Below, in pieces: positions 1 through 7,335 of a stretch of DNA of 64,000 nt; the first letter of the stretch is position 1, and every line of letters starts with the position of its first letter. Below the pieces are notes generated by a model that saw nothing but the letters and a program-made list of their open reading frames with translations, searched no databases and was not told the DNA's origin. The translations under genes and the position numbers were made by a program. The DNA comes from Delftia acidovorans (GTDB lineage Bacteria; Pseudomonadota; Gammaproteobacteria; Burkholderiales; Burkholderiaceae_C), in assembly GCA_031286585.1 (NCBI GenBank), contig JAITUC010000038.1, forward strand, positions 124,001 to 188,000, read 5' to 3'.

Positions 1-405
1 GACGGCGGTCCACAGCGGATAGTCGGGCGCCGGCAGCAGCATCTCGTCGCCGTCGTCCAGCAGTGCGTTCGTGGCCAGGCTGATCAGCTCGGATGCGCCA
101 TTGCCCAGGTAGATGTCGTCCAGTGTCACGCCCAGGATGCCCTGGCGCTGGGTCTCGTGCATCACGGCCTTGCGCGCCGCGAAGATGCCCTTGCTGTCCG
201 AGTAGCCTGCCGAATTGGGCAGGTTGCGGATCATGTCCTGCTGCACTTCCTCGGGGGCATCGAAGCCGAACACGGCCAGGTTGCCGATATTGAGCTTGAT
301 GATCTTCTGCCCGTCCTCTTCCATCTTCTTCGCCGCGTCCATGATGGGCCCGCGGATGTCATAACAGACGTTGGCTAGTTTTGCGGATTTGAGAACGGTT
401 TTCAT
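1..405 (-). CDS. alaA: Alanine-synthesizing PLP aminotransferase (AlaA-like), N-terminal part
   Basis: This is a fold-type I, pyridoxal-phosphate-dependent aminotransferase, probably making alanine from pyruvate and glutamate. The 135 codons in the window are the N-terminal third; the gene runs off the left edge. Visible hallmarks of the AlaA/AlaC group are VCYDIRGPI near residue 14, LNIGN near 39, FGFDAPEE near 47, the GYSDSKG loop near 67 and APDYPLW near the cut. The PLP lysine lies outside the window. The start is the ATG whose complement is at 403-405. It is divergent from the Mth938/peroxiredoxin pair. The family call is firm; alanine specificity is inferred from resemblance to AlaA. 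Confidence 0.85.
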   Translation of the reverse strand, partial: MKTVLKSAKLANVCYDIRGPIMDAAKKMEEDGQKIIKLNIGNLAVFGFDAPEEVQQDMIRNLPNSAGYSDSKGIFAARKAVMHETQRQGILGVTLDDIYLGNGASELISLATNALLDDGDEMLLPAPDYPLWTAV

Positions 406-482
406 GCTGAGAATAGAAAGTGGCCGGCGCGGGCTTGCGGCCTTCATGCACGCCAAAGTGCCCCATGCACCCTGGTGAAACC

Positions 483-488
483 TATAAT
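483..488 (+). promoter_or_regulatory. Putative -10 box (TATAAT) for the Mth938-like gene
   Basis: A perfect TATAAT hexamer lies 87 bp upstream of the ATG at 575, in the gap between two divergent genes. I see no good -35 hexamer at 16-18 bp spacing, so the promoter call rests on the -10 alone. Confidence 0.4.
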
Positions 489-574
489 TTGACCACAGTT
501 CCGCAATGCAGCATCGCCCTGGCCCCGGCCATGTGGTGGCCACCCCCATCGCGCAGACCGCGCCACCCTCACCC

Positions 575-943
575 ATGAAATTCCACGCCGACAAATCCGA
601 AGCACAGAGCATCACGGGCTACGGCCCCGGCTGGGTCGCCGTGGACAGGGAGAAATTCGAGCACAGCCTGCTGGTAGGCGCCAAGGGCCTGCGCCAGGCC
701 TGGGACTGCGTCCGCTTCGAGGACCTGACGCCCGAGCACTTCGAGGCGCTTTCCCAGCTGGATGCCGAGGTCATCATCCTGGGCAGCGGGCAGCGCAACC
801 GCTTCCCGCCAGCGGCCTGGCTGCGCCCCCTCATGGCCCGGCGCATAGGCCTGGAAAGCATGGACACGCAGGCCGCGTGTCGCACCTACAACATCCTTGC
901 CAGCGAAGGCCGTAACGTCGTCGCGGCCCTACTCTTGGAGTAG
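575..943 (+). CDS. Mth938-like domain protein (Xcc1710/NDUFAF3 family)
   Basis: This small soluble protein (122 residues) belongs to the Mth938/DUF498 fold family, whose eukaryotic member NDUFAF3 assists complex I assembly; the bacterial role is unknown. Supporting motifs are ITGYGPGWV near residue 13, the VIILGSG strand-turn near residue 67, and the C-terminal TYNILASEGRNVVAALL segment typical of the family. I chose ATG 575 (MKFHADKS) over the upstream ATG at 506 because the family fold begins there and the extra 23 residues are low-complexity. It lies 138 bp upstream of the peroxiredoxin gene on the same strand. Confidence 0.85.
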   Translation: MKFHADKSEAQSITGYGPGWVAVDREKFEHSLLVGAKGLRQAWDCVRFEDLTPEHFEALSQLDAEVIILGSGQRNRFPPAAWLRPLMARRIGLESMDTQAACRTYNILASEGRNVVAALLLE

Positions 944-959
944 ACTCCTGCCCCCCTGA

Positions 960-989
960 TTGGGTGAAATCCCGTTTTCAGGGTAAAAT
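960..989 (+). promoter_or_regulatory. Putative sigma-70 promoter of the peroxiredoxin gene
   Basis: TTGGGT at 960-965 and TAAAAT at 984-989 are separated by 18 bp and lie about 93 bp upstream of ATG 1082. The placement suggests that the peroxiredoxin gene has its own promoter downstream of the Mth938-like gene. Confidence 0.5.
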
Positions 990-1081
990 TGCAGGTTGCG
1001 GTTGGGGGCATTTCCGATAAAAGCAAAAACACAAACACGGCCCTCGGCATTTCAACGACTACACCCGAGAGATATAAGCGC

Positions 1082-1567
1082 ATGGCGATCGTTGTCAACA
1101 AACCCCTTCCCGAATTTGAAGCCAACGCTACCGGCGGGATCAAGGTGACCAACACCTCCCACACGGGCCAGATTCTGATCCTGTATTTCTACCCAAAGGA
1201 CAATACGCCTGGCTGCACCACTGAAGCCATGCAGTTCCGCGACAAGTACAAGGACTTCGTGAAAGCTGGTGCCACCGTGTTCGGCGTCTCGCGGGACAAC
1301 ATGAAGTCGCACGACGACTTCAAGGAAAAGCTGGAACTGCCGTTCGAGCTCATCGCCGATACGGAAGAAAAGATGTGCCACATGTTCGGCGTGGTCAAGA
1401 ACAAGATCATGTACGGCAAGAAGGTGAAGGGCATCGAGCGCTCCACCTTCCTGGTGGGCACCGATGGCCTGCTGGTGCAGGAATGGCGCGGCCTGAAGGT
1501 CCCCGGCCACGTTGACGAGGTGCTCAAGGCTGTCAAGACCCTGAAGGCATTGAAGCAGGCCGCCTGA
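1082..1567 (+). CDS. bcp: Thioredoxin-dependent peroxiredoxin, Bcp/PrxQ family
   Basis: This is a thiol peroxidase of 161 residues that reduces H2O2 and organic hydroperoxides with electrons from thioredoxin, in the cytosol. The peroxidatic site is in the motif YPKDNTPGCTTEA with Cys45. The usual Bcp resolving cysteine five residues later is absent (Met50). The only other cysteine is Cys99, so the enzyme is either 1-Cys or uses Cys99 as the resolving residue, as some PrxQ proteins do. ATG 1082 gives the normal family N-terminus; the in-frame ATG at 989 would add 31 atypical residues and overlaps the promoter. A terminator hairpin follows. Confidence 0.93.
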   Translation: MAIVVNKPLPEFEANATGGIKVTNTSHTGQILILYFYPKDNTPGCTTEAMQFRDKYKDFVKAGATVFGVSRDNMKSHDDFKEKLELPFELIADTEEKMCHMFGVVKNKIMYGKKVKGIERSTFLVGTDGLLVQEWRGLKVPGHVDEVLKAVKTLKALKQAA

Positions 1568-1677
1568 TAGCGACAATCTGACAGGCGACAAAGCGCCGGC
1601 CGACACATTCAGGCCATCAGCCTATGCATAATGGGACGATGCCTCTTAGCAAAGACGCTTTTCCCTGTCACCCCACC

Positions 1678-1710
1678 AAAGCCGCCTCGGTTTCCAGGCG
1701 GCTTTGTGCT
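1678..1710 (+). terminator. Rho-independent terminator after bcp
   Basis: The arms AAAGCCGCCT (1678-1687) and AGGCGGCTTT (1696-1705) form a 10-bp stem with an 8-nt loop, followed by a T-rich stretch. It separates bcp from the PhoH-like gene. Confidence 0.85.
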
Positions 1711-1743
1711 TTTTGATCCCTGTTGAGGAACGGTTCGTCCACT

Positions 1744-3546
1744 ATGCCCCTGCCCCCCGCACCCGGCCGCCGTGCCGCCAAGCTCCCCCCCGAAGCCTTT
1801 CTTCCCGTGCGCGGTGCCCAGCACGCAGACCCCCTGCCCGCTGACGATCTTCCCGATGCAGTCGAGGCCGCAGCCGCCGCCGCGCCACGCAAGCGCAAGT
1901 CGGCCCCCGCCTCCAACAACACCGCCACGGCCGCAAAGCCCGCACCGGCGCGCGGCCGCAACACCAAATCCGCATCACCGGCACCGGCACCGGCACCGGC
2001 TCCCGCGCCCGCAACTGCAGCCCCGGGCAACCGGCAGCGCCGAGCAACCGACAATTCCAGCGCAACGGCAACGCCGTCCAGCAAGTCCTCCGCAGAAGCC
2101 AAGCCGGCAGCACTGCTGGCAGCGCCGGTTCGCCCACGCCGCACGCGCACGGGGCCGAAGACGCTGTTCGTGCTCGACACCAACGTGCTGCTGCACGACC
2201 CGACCAGCCTGTTCCGCTTCGAGGAGCACGACATCTTCCTGCCCATGGTGGTGCTGGAAGAACTCGACGGCCACAAGAAGGGCATGACCGAAGTGGCGCG
2301 CAACGGCCGCCAAGTCAGCCGCACACTGGATTCACTGGTCGCCTCCCAGCCCGCCGAAACGCTGGACAAGGGCCTGCCGCTGAATGCCACGGGCCAGCGC
2401 AGCGCCACGGGCATGCTGTATTTCCAGACGGAGCCGCTGGAGACCTCGCTGCCCGACAGCCTGCCCCAGGGCAAGGCGGACAACCAGATCCTGGGCGTGG
2501 TCGCCGCGCTGCGCAAGAAGTTCAGCGAGCGCGAAGTCGTGCTGGTGTCCAAGGACATCAACATGCGCGTCAAGGCACGCGCACTGGGCCTGGCGGCCGA
2601 GGACTACCAGAACGACAAGGTACTGGACGACGGCGACCTGCTGTACGCAGGCGCCCTGGCCCTGCCCCAGGACTTCTGGGCGAAGGCGGGCAAGAACGTC
2701 GAGAGCTGGCAGGAAGGCGCCATCACCTACTACCGCATCAGCGGCGCCATCGTTGATCAGCTGATGATCAACCAGTTCGTCTACCACGAGGCACCGGGCG
2801 AGCCCAGCCTGTTCATGCGCGTGACCGAGATCCGCGACAAGACGGCCGTACTCAAGACGCTCAAGGACTTCGGCAATCCCAAGTATGCTGTCTGGGGCGT
2901 CACGGCGCGCAACCGCGAACAGAACTTCGCGATGAACCTGCTGATGAACCCGGACATCGACCTGGTCACGCTGACCGGAACCGCCGGCACCGGCAAGACC
3001 CTGCTGGCCCTGGCCGCCGGCCTGTCCCAGGTGCTGGACGACCGCCGCTACACCGAGATCATCATGACGCGCGCCACGGTGAGCGTGGGCGAGGACATCG
3101 GCTTCCTGCCCGGCACCGAGGAAGAGAAGATGGGCCCCTGGATGGGCGCCCTCGACGACAACCTCGAATTCCTGGCCAAGGGCGATGGCGGCAATGCCGG
3201 CGAATGGGGCCGCGCGGCCACCAATGAGCTGATCCGCAGCCGCATCAAGATCAAGAGCATGAACTTCATGCGCGGCCGCACCTTCCTGAACAAATACGTC
3301 ATCATCGACGAGGCCCAGAACCTGACGCCCAAGCAGATGAAGACCTTGATCACGCGCGCCGGCCCCGGCACCAAGATCATCTGCATGGGCAATCTGGCGC
3401 AGATCGACACGCCCTACCTGACCGAAGGCTCCTCGGGCCTGACCTACGCAGTGGACCGCTTCAAGGGCTGGCCGCACAGCGGCCACATCACGCTGGCGCG
3501 CGGCGAGCGTTCGCGCCTGGCCGATTTCGCCAGCGAGGTGCTCTAA
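1744..3546 (+). CDS. PIN-domain/PhoH-type ATPase fusion protein
   Basis: This 600-residue protein joins a PIN nuclease-like domain to a PhoH ATPase and belongs to the PhoH2/YlaK architecture, linked to RNA unwinding and cleavage. The first ~138 residues are low-complexity and rich in Ala, Pro, Lys and Arg, including an (Ala-Pro) run. The PIN domain starts near residue 140 (LFVLDTNVLLHD, with the acidic metal-binding residues). The PhoH domain has Walker A GTAGTGKT at ~412-419 and Walker B YVIIDEAQN at ~517-525. Start: ATG 1744 has TGAGGAACGG upstream; the TTG at 1723 would place the start before this site. The next gene begins three bases after the stop. RNA targets are unknown. Confidence 0.88.
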   Translation: MPLPPAPGRRAAKLPPEAFLPVRGAQHADPLPADDLPDAVEAAAAAAPRKRKSAPASNNTATAAKPAPARGRNTKSASPAPAPAPAPAPATAAPGNRQRRATDNSSATATPSSKSSAEAKPAALLAAPVRPRRTRTGPKTLFVLDTNVLLHDPTSLFRFEEHDIFLPMVVLEELDGHKKGMTEVARNGRQVSRTLDSLVASQPAETLDKGLPLNATGQRSATGMLYFQTEPLETSLPDSLPQGKADNQILGVVAALRKKFSEREVVLVSKDINMRVKARALGLAAEDYQNDKVLDDGDLLYAGALALPQDFWAKAGKNVESWQEGAITYYRISGAIVDQLMINQFVYHEAPGEPSLFMRVTEIRDKTAVLKTLKDFGNPKYAVWGVTARNREQNFAMNLLMNPDIDLVTLTGTAGTGKTLLALAAGLSQVLDDRRYTEIIMTRATVSVGEDIGFLPGTEEEKMGPWMGALDDNLEFLAKGDGGNAGEWGRAATNELIRSRIKIKSMNFMRGRTFLNKYVIIDEAQNLTPKQMKTLITRAGPGTKIICMGNLAQIDTPYLTEGSSGLTYAVDRFKGWPHSGHITLARGERSRLADFASEVL

Positions 3547-3549
3547 GCC

Positions 3550-3948
3550 ATGGCGATCAGCTGGATCACCGCGTTGAAGCTGGTGCCCTGGGGCGATGTC
3601 ATCGAAGCCACGCCCCAGGTCGTCAAGGCCGCCAAGAACCTGCTGCGCAAGAAGGACGCTGCGCAGGAGCTCGATGCACAGCAGACTGCGGCCGTCGAGC
3701 CGCTGGCACCGCCGCGCTCGGCTGGCGAACAGGCGCTGCAACTGATCCAGGCCCAGGACGCACGCATCGTGCAACTGGAACAGTCCCAGCGCCAGTCGCT
3801 GGAATTGATCGAAAAGCTGGCGGAGCAGAACGCCCAGATCGTGGCCACCGTGGGCGCGCTGCGCACGGGTGCCCAGCGGCTGGCCTGGGCCTGCGCCATC
3901 CTTGGCGTCTGCGTGGCGGGCCTGCTGATCCAGGTCTGGCGCATGTAG
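3550..3948 (+). CDS. Hypothetical coiled-coil protein with C-terminal membrane anchor
   Basis: I do not recognise a named family for this 132-residue protein. The N-terminus (ISWITALKLVPWGDVIEATP) is followed by a Lys-rich helix, a Gln/Glu/Ala-rich segment that looks like a coiled coil (about residues 58-105), and a single hydrophobic segment near residues 112-128 ending in WRM. It therefore looks like a tail-anchored inner-membrane protein with the coiled coil in the cytosol. It starts three bases after the PhoH-like stop, so the two are probably co-transcribed. A strong terminator follows. Function unknown. Confidence 0.75.
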   Translation: MAISWITALKLVPWGDVIEATPQVVKAAKNLLRKKDAAQELDAQQTAAVEPLAPPRSAGEQALQLIQAQDARIVQLEQSQRQSLELIEKLAEQNAQIVATVGALRTGAQRLAWACAILGVCVAGLLIQVWRM

Positions 3949-3964
3949 ATCGCCCCTTCCAAGC

Positions 3965-3988
3965 AAACGGCCCCTCGGGGCCGTTTTT
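3965..3988. terminator. Bidirectional terminator between the convergent orf 3550 and dnaB
   Basis: AAACGGCCCC and GGGGCCGTTT form a 10-bp stem with a 2-nt loop, A-rich on one side and T-rich on the other. It can serve both convergent genes. Confidence 0.88.
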
Positions 3989-4018
3989 CATTGCAGGCAC
4001 AAAGCCCGGGTGTCCGGG

Positions 4019-5452
4019 TCAGTACTCATCGCCGCCACCGTAGCCCACGGCCAGGTTCTCAAAACGCGTCTGGTTCTTCTGGAAGAACACCTTCACCGTG
4101 CCCGTGGGACCGTTACGCTGCTTGCCGATGATGACTTCGGCGATGTTCGGCTCCTTGCTGTCCTTGTTGTAGTAGTCATCACGGTAGATGAACATGATGA
4201 TGTCGGCATCCTGCTCGATGGCGCCCGATTCGCGCAGGTCGGACATCATGGGACGCTTGTCGGTGCGCTGCTCCACCGAGCGGTTGAGCTGGGACAGGGC
4301 AATCACCGGGCACTGCAGTTCCTTGGCCAGCATTTTCAGGCCCCGCGAAATCTCGCCCAGCTCGGTCGCGCGGTTGTCGGAACTGGCAGCCGAGCCCGAG
4401 CCGCTCATCAGCTGCAAATAGTCCACCACGATCAGGCCCAGCTTGCCGCAGGTGCGCGCCAGGCGCCGCGCATTGGCGCGCAGCTCCGTGGGGGACAGGC
4501 CCGGTGTCTCATCGATGTGCAGGGATACCGTGCGCAGCCGCTCGATGGCTTCCGTCAGGCGCGGCCACTCGTCGTCGTTGAGCTTGCCCGTGCGCAGATT
4601 GCCCTGGTTGACGCGGCCGATGGAGCCGACGATACGAACCGCCAGCTGGGCCGCGCCCATTTCCATGGAGAAAATGGCGACCGGCAGGCCCTCGTTGAGC
4701 GCCACATGCTCGGCGATATTCACCGCAAACGAGGTCTTGCCCATCGAGGGACGGGCAGCCAGCACCACCAGGTCACCGGCCTGCAGGCCGCTGGTCATGC
4801 GGTCCAGATCGACGAAGCCCGTGGGCACGCCGGTCACGTCCATGGGGTTGTCGGCCATCTCCTGTACACGGTCCAGCAGGTCCACCACCAGCGTGTCGAG
4901 CGACTGGAAACCCTGCTTGTTGCGCGCCCCCTCCTCGCCGATGGCCAGGATTTTCTGCTCGGCCTCGTCCAGAATGCGATCGACCGTCTTGCCCTGCGGG
5001 TTGAAGGCATTGGTGGCGATATCGTCGCTGGCGGTGACCAGTTTGCGCAGGATGGAGCGCTCCCGCACGATCTCCGCATAGCGCCGGATGTTGGTGGCGC
5101 TGGGCACATACTGCGCCAGCTGGTTCAGGTACAGCAGGCCGCCGATTTCCTCGGCCTTGCCCATGCTCTGCAAATGCTCGTAGACCGTGATCACATCGGC
5201 CGGCTTGCTGCCATTGATCAGCTTGCCGATGGCCTCGTAGATCAGCTTGTGCTCATGGCGGTAGAAATCACCGTCCACCAGCAGATCACCCACACGCTCC
5301 CAGGCGTTGTTGTCCAGCAGCAGGCCACCCAGAACGCTGGACTCGGACTCCATCGAATGCGGCGGCACGCGCAACTGGGCCACCTGCTGGTCGCCGGCAG
5401 GCAGCGGTGCGAACGCATCATCGAGATCGAGCGGGGGCATTACGGACGACAT
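4019..5452 (-). CDS. dnaB: Replicative DNA helicase DnaB
   Basis: This is the hexameric 5'-3' replicative helicase (477 residues) that unwinds DNA at the fork and recruits primase. The N-terminal DnaB domain includes VPPHSMESESSVLGGLLL. The RecA-like domain has Walker A ARPSMGKTS near residue 231, the DYLQLMSG Walker B strand near residue 342, and the ALSQLNRSVEQR motif. No intein is present. Start: ATG at 5452 (MSSVMPP) has AGGA just upstream; the ATG at 5506 would add 18 residues lacking family resemblance and overlaps the terminator side. dnaB lies downstream of the rplI operon, a common proteobacterial order, but the terminator between them implies its own promoter. Confidence 0.97.
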   Translation of the reverse strand: MSSVMPPLDLDDAFAPLPAGDQQVAQLRVPPHSMESESSVLGGLLLDNNAWERVGDLLVDGDFYRHEHKLIYEAIGKLINGSKPADVITVYEHLQSMGKAEEIGGLLYLNQLAQYVPSATNIRRYAEIVRERSILRKLVTASDDIATNAFNPQGKTVDRILDEAEQKILAIGEEGARNKQGFQSLDTLVVDLLDRVQEMADNPMDVTGVPTGFVDLDRMTSGLQAGDLVVLAARPSMGKTSFAVNIAEHVALNEGLPVAIFSMEMGAAQLAVRIVGSIGRVNQGNLRTGKLNDDEWPRLTEAIERLRTVSLHIDETPGLSPTELRANARRLARTCGKLGLIVVDYLQLMSGSGSAASSDNRATELGEISRGLKMLAKELQCPVIALSQLNRSVEQRTDKRPMMSDLRESGAIEQDADIIMFIYRDDYYNKDSKEPNIAEVIIGKQRNGPTGTVKVFFQKNQTRFENLAVGYGGGDEY

Positions 5453-5535
5453 GGAATTCCTGGAGATGAGCCCGCCATCGTAGCGGCTGGCAAAAGGCCG
5501 CGCCACCCGGCGTCATCACCGTGGCGCGGCAAAGC

Positions 5536-5561
5536 AAAAAGCCGCCCTAGGGCGGCTTTTT
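5536..5561. terminator. Terminator between rplI and dnaB
   Basis: A perfect 26-nt palindrome (arms AAAAAGCCGCCCT / AGGGCGGCTTTTT) lies just downstream of rplI on the minus strand. It has a T5 tail in both directions. Confidence 0.88.
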
Positions 5562-5584
5562 GGTGATACGGGACAAGCCCCGGA

Positions 5585-6037
5585 TCAGGAGTGGTCGCCG
5601 TAGACCGACACCGTCACTTCGACGCTGACGTCGGTGTGCAGTGCCACGACCACGGTGGCGTCGCCCACGGTCTTGATGGGGCCGTTGACCAGGCGAACCT
5701 GCGACTTGGCGACGGCGAAGCCGGCCTTGGTCAGTTCTTCGGCGATGTCGGCGTTGGTCACCGAGCCGAACAGGCGGCCGTCAACACCGGCCTTCTGGGT
5801 CAGCTTGACGTTCACGCCGTTGAGCTTTTCGCCCAGTTGCTGGGCAGCAGCCAGCTTTTCAGCCGCTTGCTTTTCCAGTTCGACGCGCTTGGCTTCGAAC
5901 TCGGCCTTGGCGGAAGCCGTGGCACGGCGGGCAGCGCCCGTGGGGATCAGGAAGTTGCGGGCGTAGCCGTCTTTGACCTTGACGATGTCGCCGAGGCCAC
6001 CGAGGTTCACAACCTTGTCGAGCAGAATGACTTGCAT
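5585..6037 (-). CDS. rplI: 50S ribosomal protein L9
   Basis: L9 (150 residues) binds 23S rRNA domain V near the L1 stalk and helps maintain the reading frame. The signature is at the N-terminus: VILLDKVVNLGGLGDIVKVK followed by YARNFLIP. A long helical linker and a C-terminal domain with SVTNADIAE follow. It is the last gene of the S6 operon (rpsF-priB-rpsR-rplI), 11 bp after rpsR, and is followed by a terminator. Confidence 0.98.
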   Translation of the reverse strand: MQVILLDKVVNLGGLGDIVKVKDGYARNFLIPTGAARRATASAKAEFEAKRVELEKQAAEKLAAAQQLGEKLNGVNVKLTQKAGVDGRLFGSVTNADIAEELTKAGFAVAKSQVRLVNGPIKTVGDATVVVALHTDVSVEVTVSVYGDHS

Positions 6038-6048
6038 GGTTGTATTCC

Positions 6049-6330
6049 TTAGATCTTGTGCTGGTCAGAGTAAGGAACCAGAGCCAGGAAGCGGGCGCGC
6101 TTGATGGCCGTGTTCAGCTGACGCTGGTAGATGGCGCGCGTGCCGGTCAGGCGAGCGGGCACGATCTTGCCGTTTTCACCGATGAAGTCACGCAGGGTGT
6201 CCACATCCTTGTAGTCGATTTCTTCGACGCCGGCGACGGTGAAGCGGCAGAAGCGCTTGCGCTTGAACAGCAGCGACTGCGTGTTGCGCTTGGGGCGCTT
6301 GTCCTTGTTGAATTTCTTGAACGTGGCCAT
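6049..6330 (-). CDS. rpsR: 30S ribosomal protein S18
   Basis: S18 (93 residues) forms a heterodimer with S6 on the small-subunit platform. The characteristic core KRFCRFTVAGVEEIDYKD, then LRDFIGENGKIVPARLTG and the basic RARFLALVPY tail are all present. It lies between priB (18 bp upstream) and rplI. The S6:S18 pair is known in several bacteria to bind its own operon leader as an autorepressor, which is relevant to the hairpin at 7050-7079. Confidence 0.98.
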   Translation of the reverse strand: MATFKKFNKDKRPKRNTQSLLFKRKRFCRFTVAGVEEIDYKDVDTLRDFIGENGKIVPARLTGTRAIYQRQLNTAIKRARFLALVPYSDQHKI

Positions 6331-6348
6331 TTCTGGACCTCTTGAAAA

Positions 6349-6639
6349 TTAGTTTTGTTGAATGTCCTGGATGTGGAGAACCAGCAATTTGCCGTTGCGG
6401 GGCGTTGCCAGGAAGCCTTGGAACTTCCACTGGCTGCCGAGCGCCTGGCGGGCCAGCTTTTCAGCCAGCGCGCCAAAGGCCACCGCCTTGACGGATGCCG
6501 TCACGCTGCGTTCGCTTCCTGCTTCCTTTTGCCGCGACGCGTGTTCGAGTCGCAGTTCAAGGGCGGGCAGCCCTGCCGGCGTGTAGCGCAGTGCTTGAAG
6601 CTCTGCGATGGCGGCCGTCAGTGCAACGCGGTTTTCCAC
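6349..6639 (-). CDS. priB: Primosomal replication protein N (PriB)
   Basis: PriB is a small OB-fold ssDNA-binding protein (96 residues) that stabilises PriA on forks during replication restart. The sequence shows an OB-fold-like N-terminus (LRYTPAGLPALELRLEH) and the end segment FLATPRNGKLLVLHIQDI, and it sits at the classical priB place between rpsF and rpsR. The start is GTG at 6639; the AAGGAG directly abutting it is unusually close for a Shine-Dalgarno site, and no better in-frame start is visible, so the N-terminus is somewhat uncertain. Confidence 0.92.
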   Translation of the reverse strand: MENRVALTAAIAELQALRYTPAGLPALELRLEHASRQKEAGSERSVTASVKAVAFGALAEKLARQALGSQWKFQGFLATPRNGKLLVLHIQDIQQN

Positions 6640-6665
6640 TCCTTCAGGTTCTGGAAGGGCTGGGC

Positions 6666-7028
6666 TCAGGCCTGTTCGGTCTGGCTGGCCTTGCGGGCTT
6701 CTTCACGCTCGACGGTCTTCATCATCGAGGAAGGCGCAGTGTCGGCCTTCTTCTTCTGAACCGTCAGGTGACGCAGCACGGCATCGTTGAACTTGAAGGC
6801 ATGCTCCAGCTCAGCCATCACAGCCTGGTCGGCTTCGATGTTCAGGCACAGGTAGTGGGCCTTGGCGAGCTTGTTGATCATGTAAGCCAGTTGGCGACGG
6901 CCCCAGTCTTCTTCGCGATGGACCTTGCCACCGCCAGCGGTGATCATGCCCTTGTAGCGTTCCAGCATGGCGGGAACCTGCTCGCTCTGATCCGGGTGGA
7001 TCAACAAAACGATTTCGTAATGACGCAT
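6666..7028 (-). CDS. rpsF: 30S ribosomal protein S6
   Basis: S6 (120 residues) is the platform protein that pairs with S18. The signature is MRHYEIVLLIHPDQSEQVP at the N-terminus, then the DWGRRQLAYMINK segment. The acidic/Lys-rich C-terminal tail is typical. ATG 7028 is preceded by AAAGGAG (complement of 7034-7040), a good Shine-Dalgarno; the ATG at 7091 overlaps the promoter -10 region. First gene of the S6 operon, divergent from grpE. Confidence 0.97.
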   Translation of the reverse strand: MRHYEIVLLIHPDQSEQVPAMLERYKGMITAGGGKVHREEDWGRRQLAYMINKLAKAHYLCLNIEADQAVMAELEHAFKFNDAVLRHLTVQKKKADTAPSSMMKTVEREEARKASQTEQA

Positions 7029-7049
7029 ATCGACTCCTTTTGGGAAAAC

Positions 7050-7079
7050 GCCGCCCACTGCGTCTTGTAGCGGTGCGGC
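7050..7079 (-). promoter_or_regulatory. Candidate leader hairpin of the S6 operon
   Basis: In the predicted 5' leader of rpsF, GCCGC and GCGGC close a 30-nt element, with an interrupted inner helix (CAC-CGC / GCA-GTG with one mismatch). It lies about 22 nt before the start codon. Its place and bulged G/C-rich shape recall the S6:S18-binding leader described in other bacteria; the assignment is an inference. Confidence 0.35.
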
Positions 7080-7094
7080 AAGGCAAAGCATTGG

Positions 7095-7124
7095 ATTCTA
7101 GCGCAGCCCTCTTCCATCTGTACA
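7095..7124 (-). promoter_or_regulatory. Putative sigma-70 promoter of the rpsF operon
   Basis: On the minus strand TGTACA (7119-7124) and TAGAAT (7095-7100) are 18 bp apart. This would start transcription near 7088, giving a leader of about 60 nt before rpsF. Confidence 0.5.
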
Positions 7125-7229
7125 CTCCGCACTGCCCGAGACCCCGGATTCGTGTGGGGCTTTTACCCCCTCGCCCGGCTTTTGCCCCCACCGTGTGCCC
7201 CTGCAGTGCGCATGCACAAGCACAAAGCC

Positions 7230-7258
7230 CTTGAAAATACACGGATCCGCTCGCATCT
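7230..7258 (+). promoter_or_regulatory. Putative heat-shock (sigma-32) promoter of grpE
   Basis: CTTGAAA at 7230-7236 matches the sigma-32 -35 consensus exactly. After 14 bp, TCGCATCT (7251-7258) approximates the CCCCATnT -10. It lies about 78 bp upstream of grpE, and the target genes are classic sigma-32 regulon members. Confidence 0.6.
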
Positions 7259-7335
7259 CGATTCAAGATCGTGCAATCGCCAAGCCTGGCCTCCAGCACG
7301 GCGATCTTTTTGTTTTGTAGCTGAAGTCTCCATCC

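Larger units (their letters stand above)
7029..7335. other. Divergent intergenic region rpsF/grpE (no gene)
   Basis: These 307 bp hold the control regions of two divergent operons: an rpsF promoter and leader hairpin on the minus strand, and a heat-shock-type promoter for grpE on the plus strand. I see no hrcA-type CIRCE repeat and no coding ORF with family resemblance. Confidence 0.7.

Noticed and set aside
12..378. Plus-strand ORFs at 93-293 and 157-378
   Set aside because: They are shadows of the alaA reading frame on the other strand.
7029..7335. CIRCE operator upstream of grpE
   Set aside because: I looked for TTAGCACTC-N9-GAGTGCTAA and did not see it.
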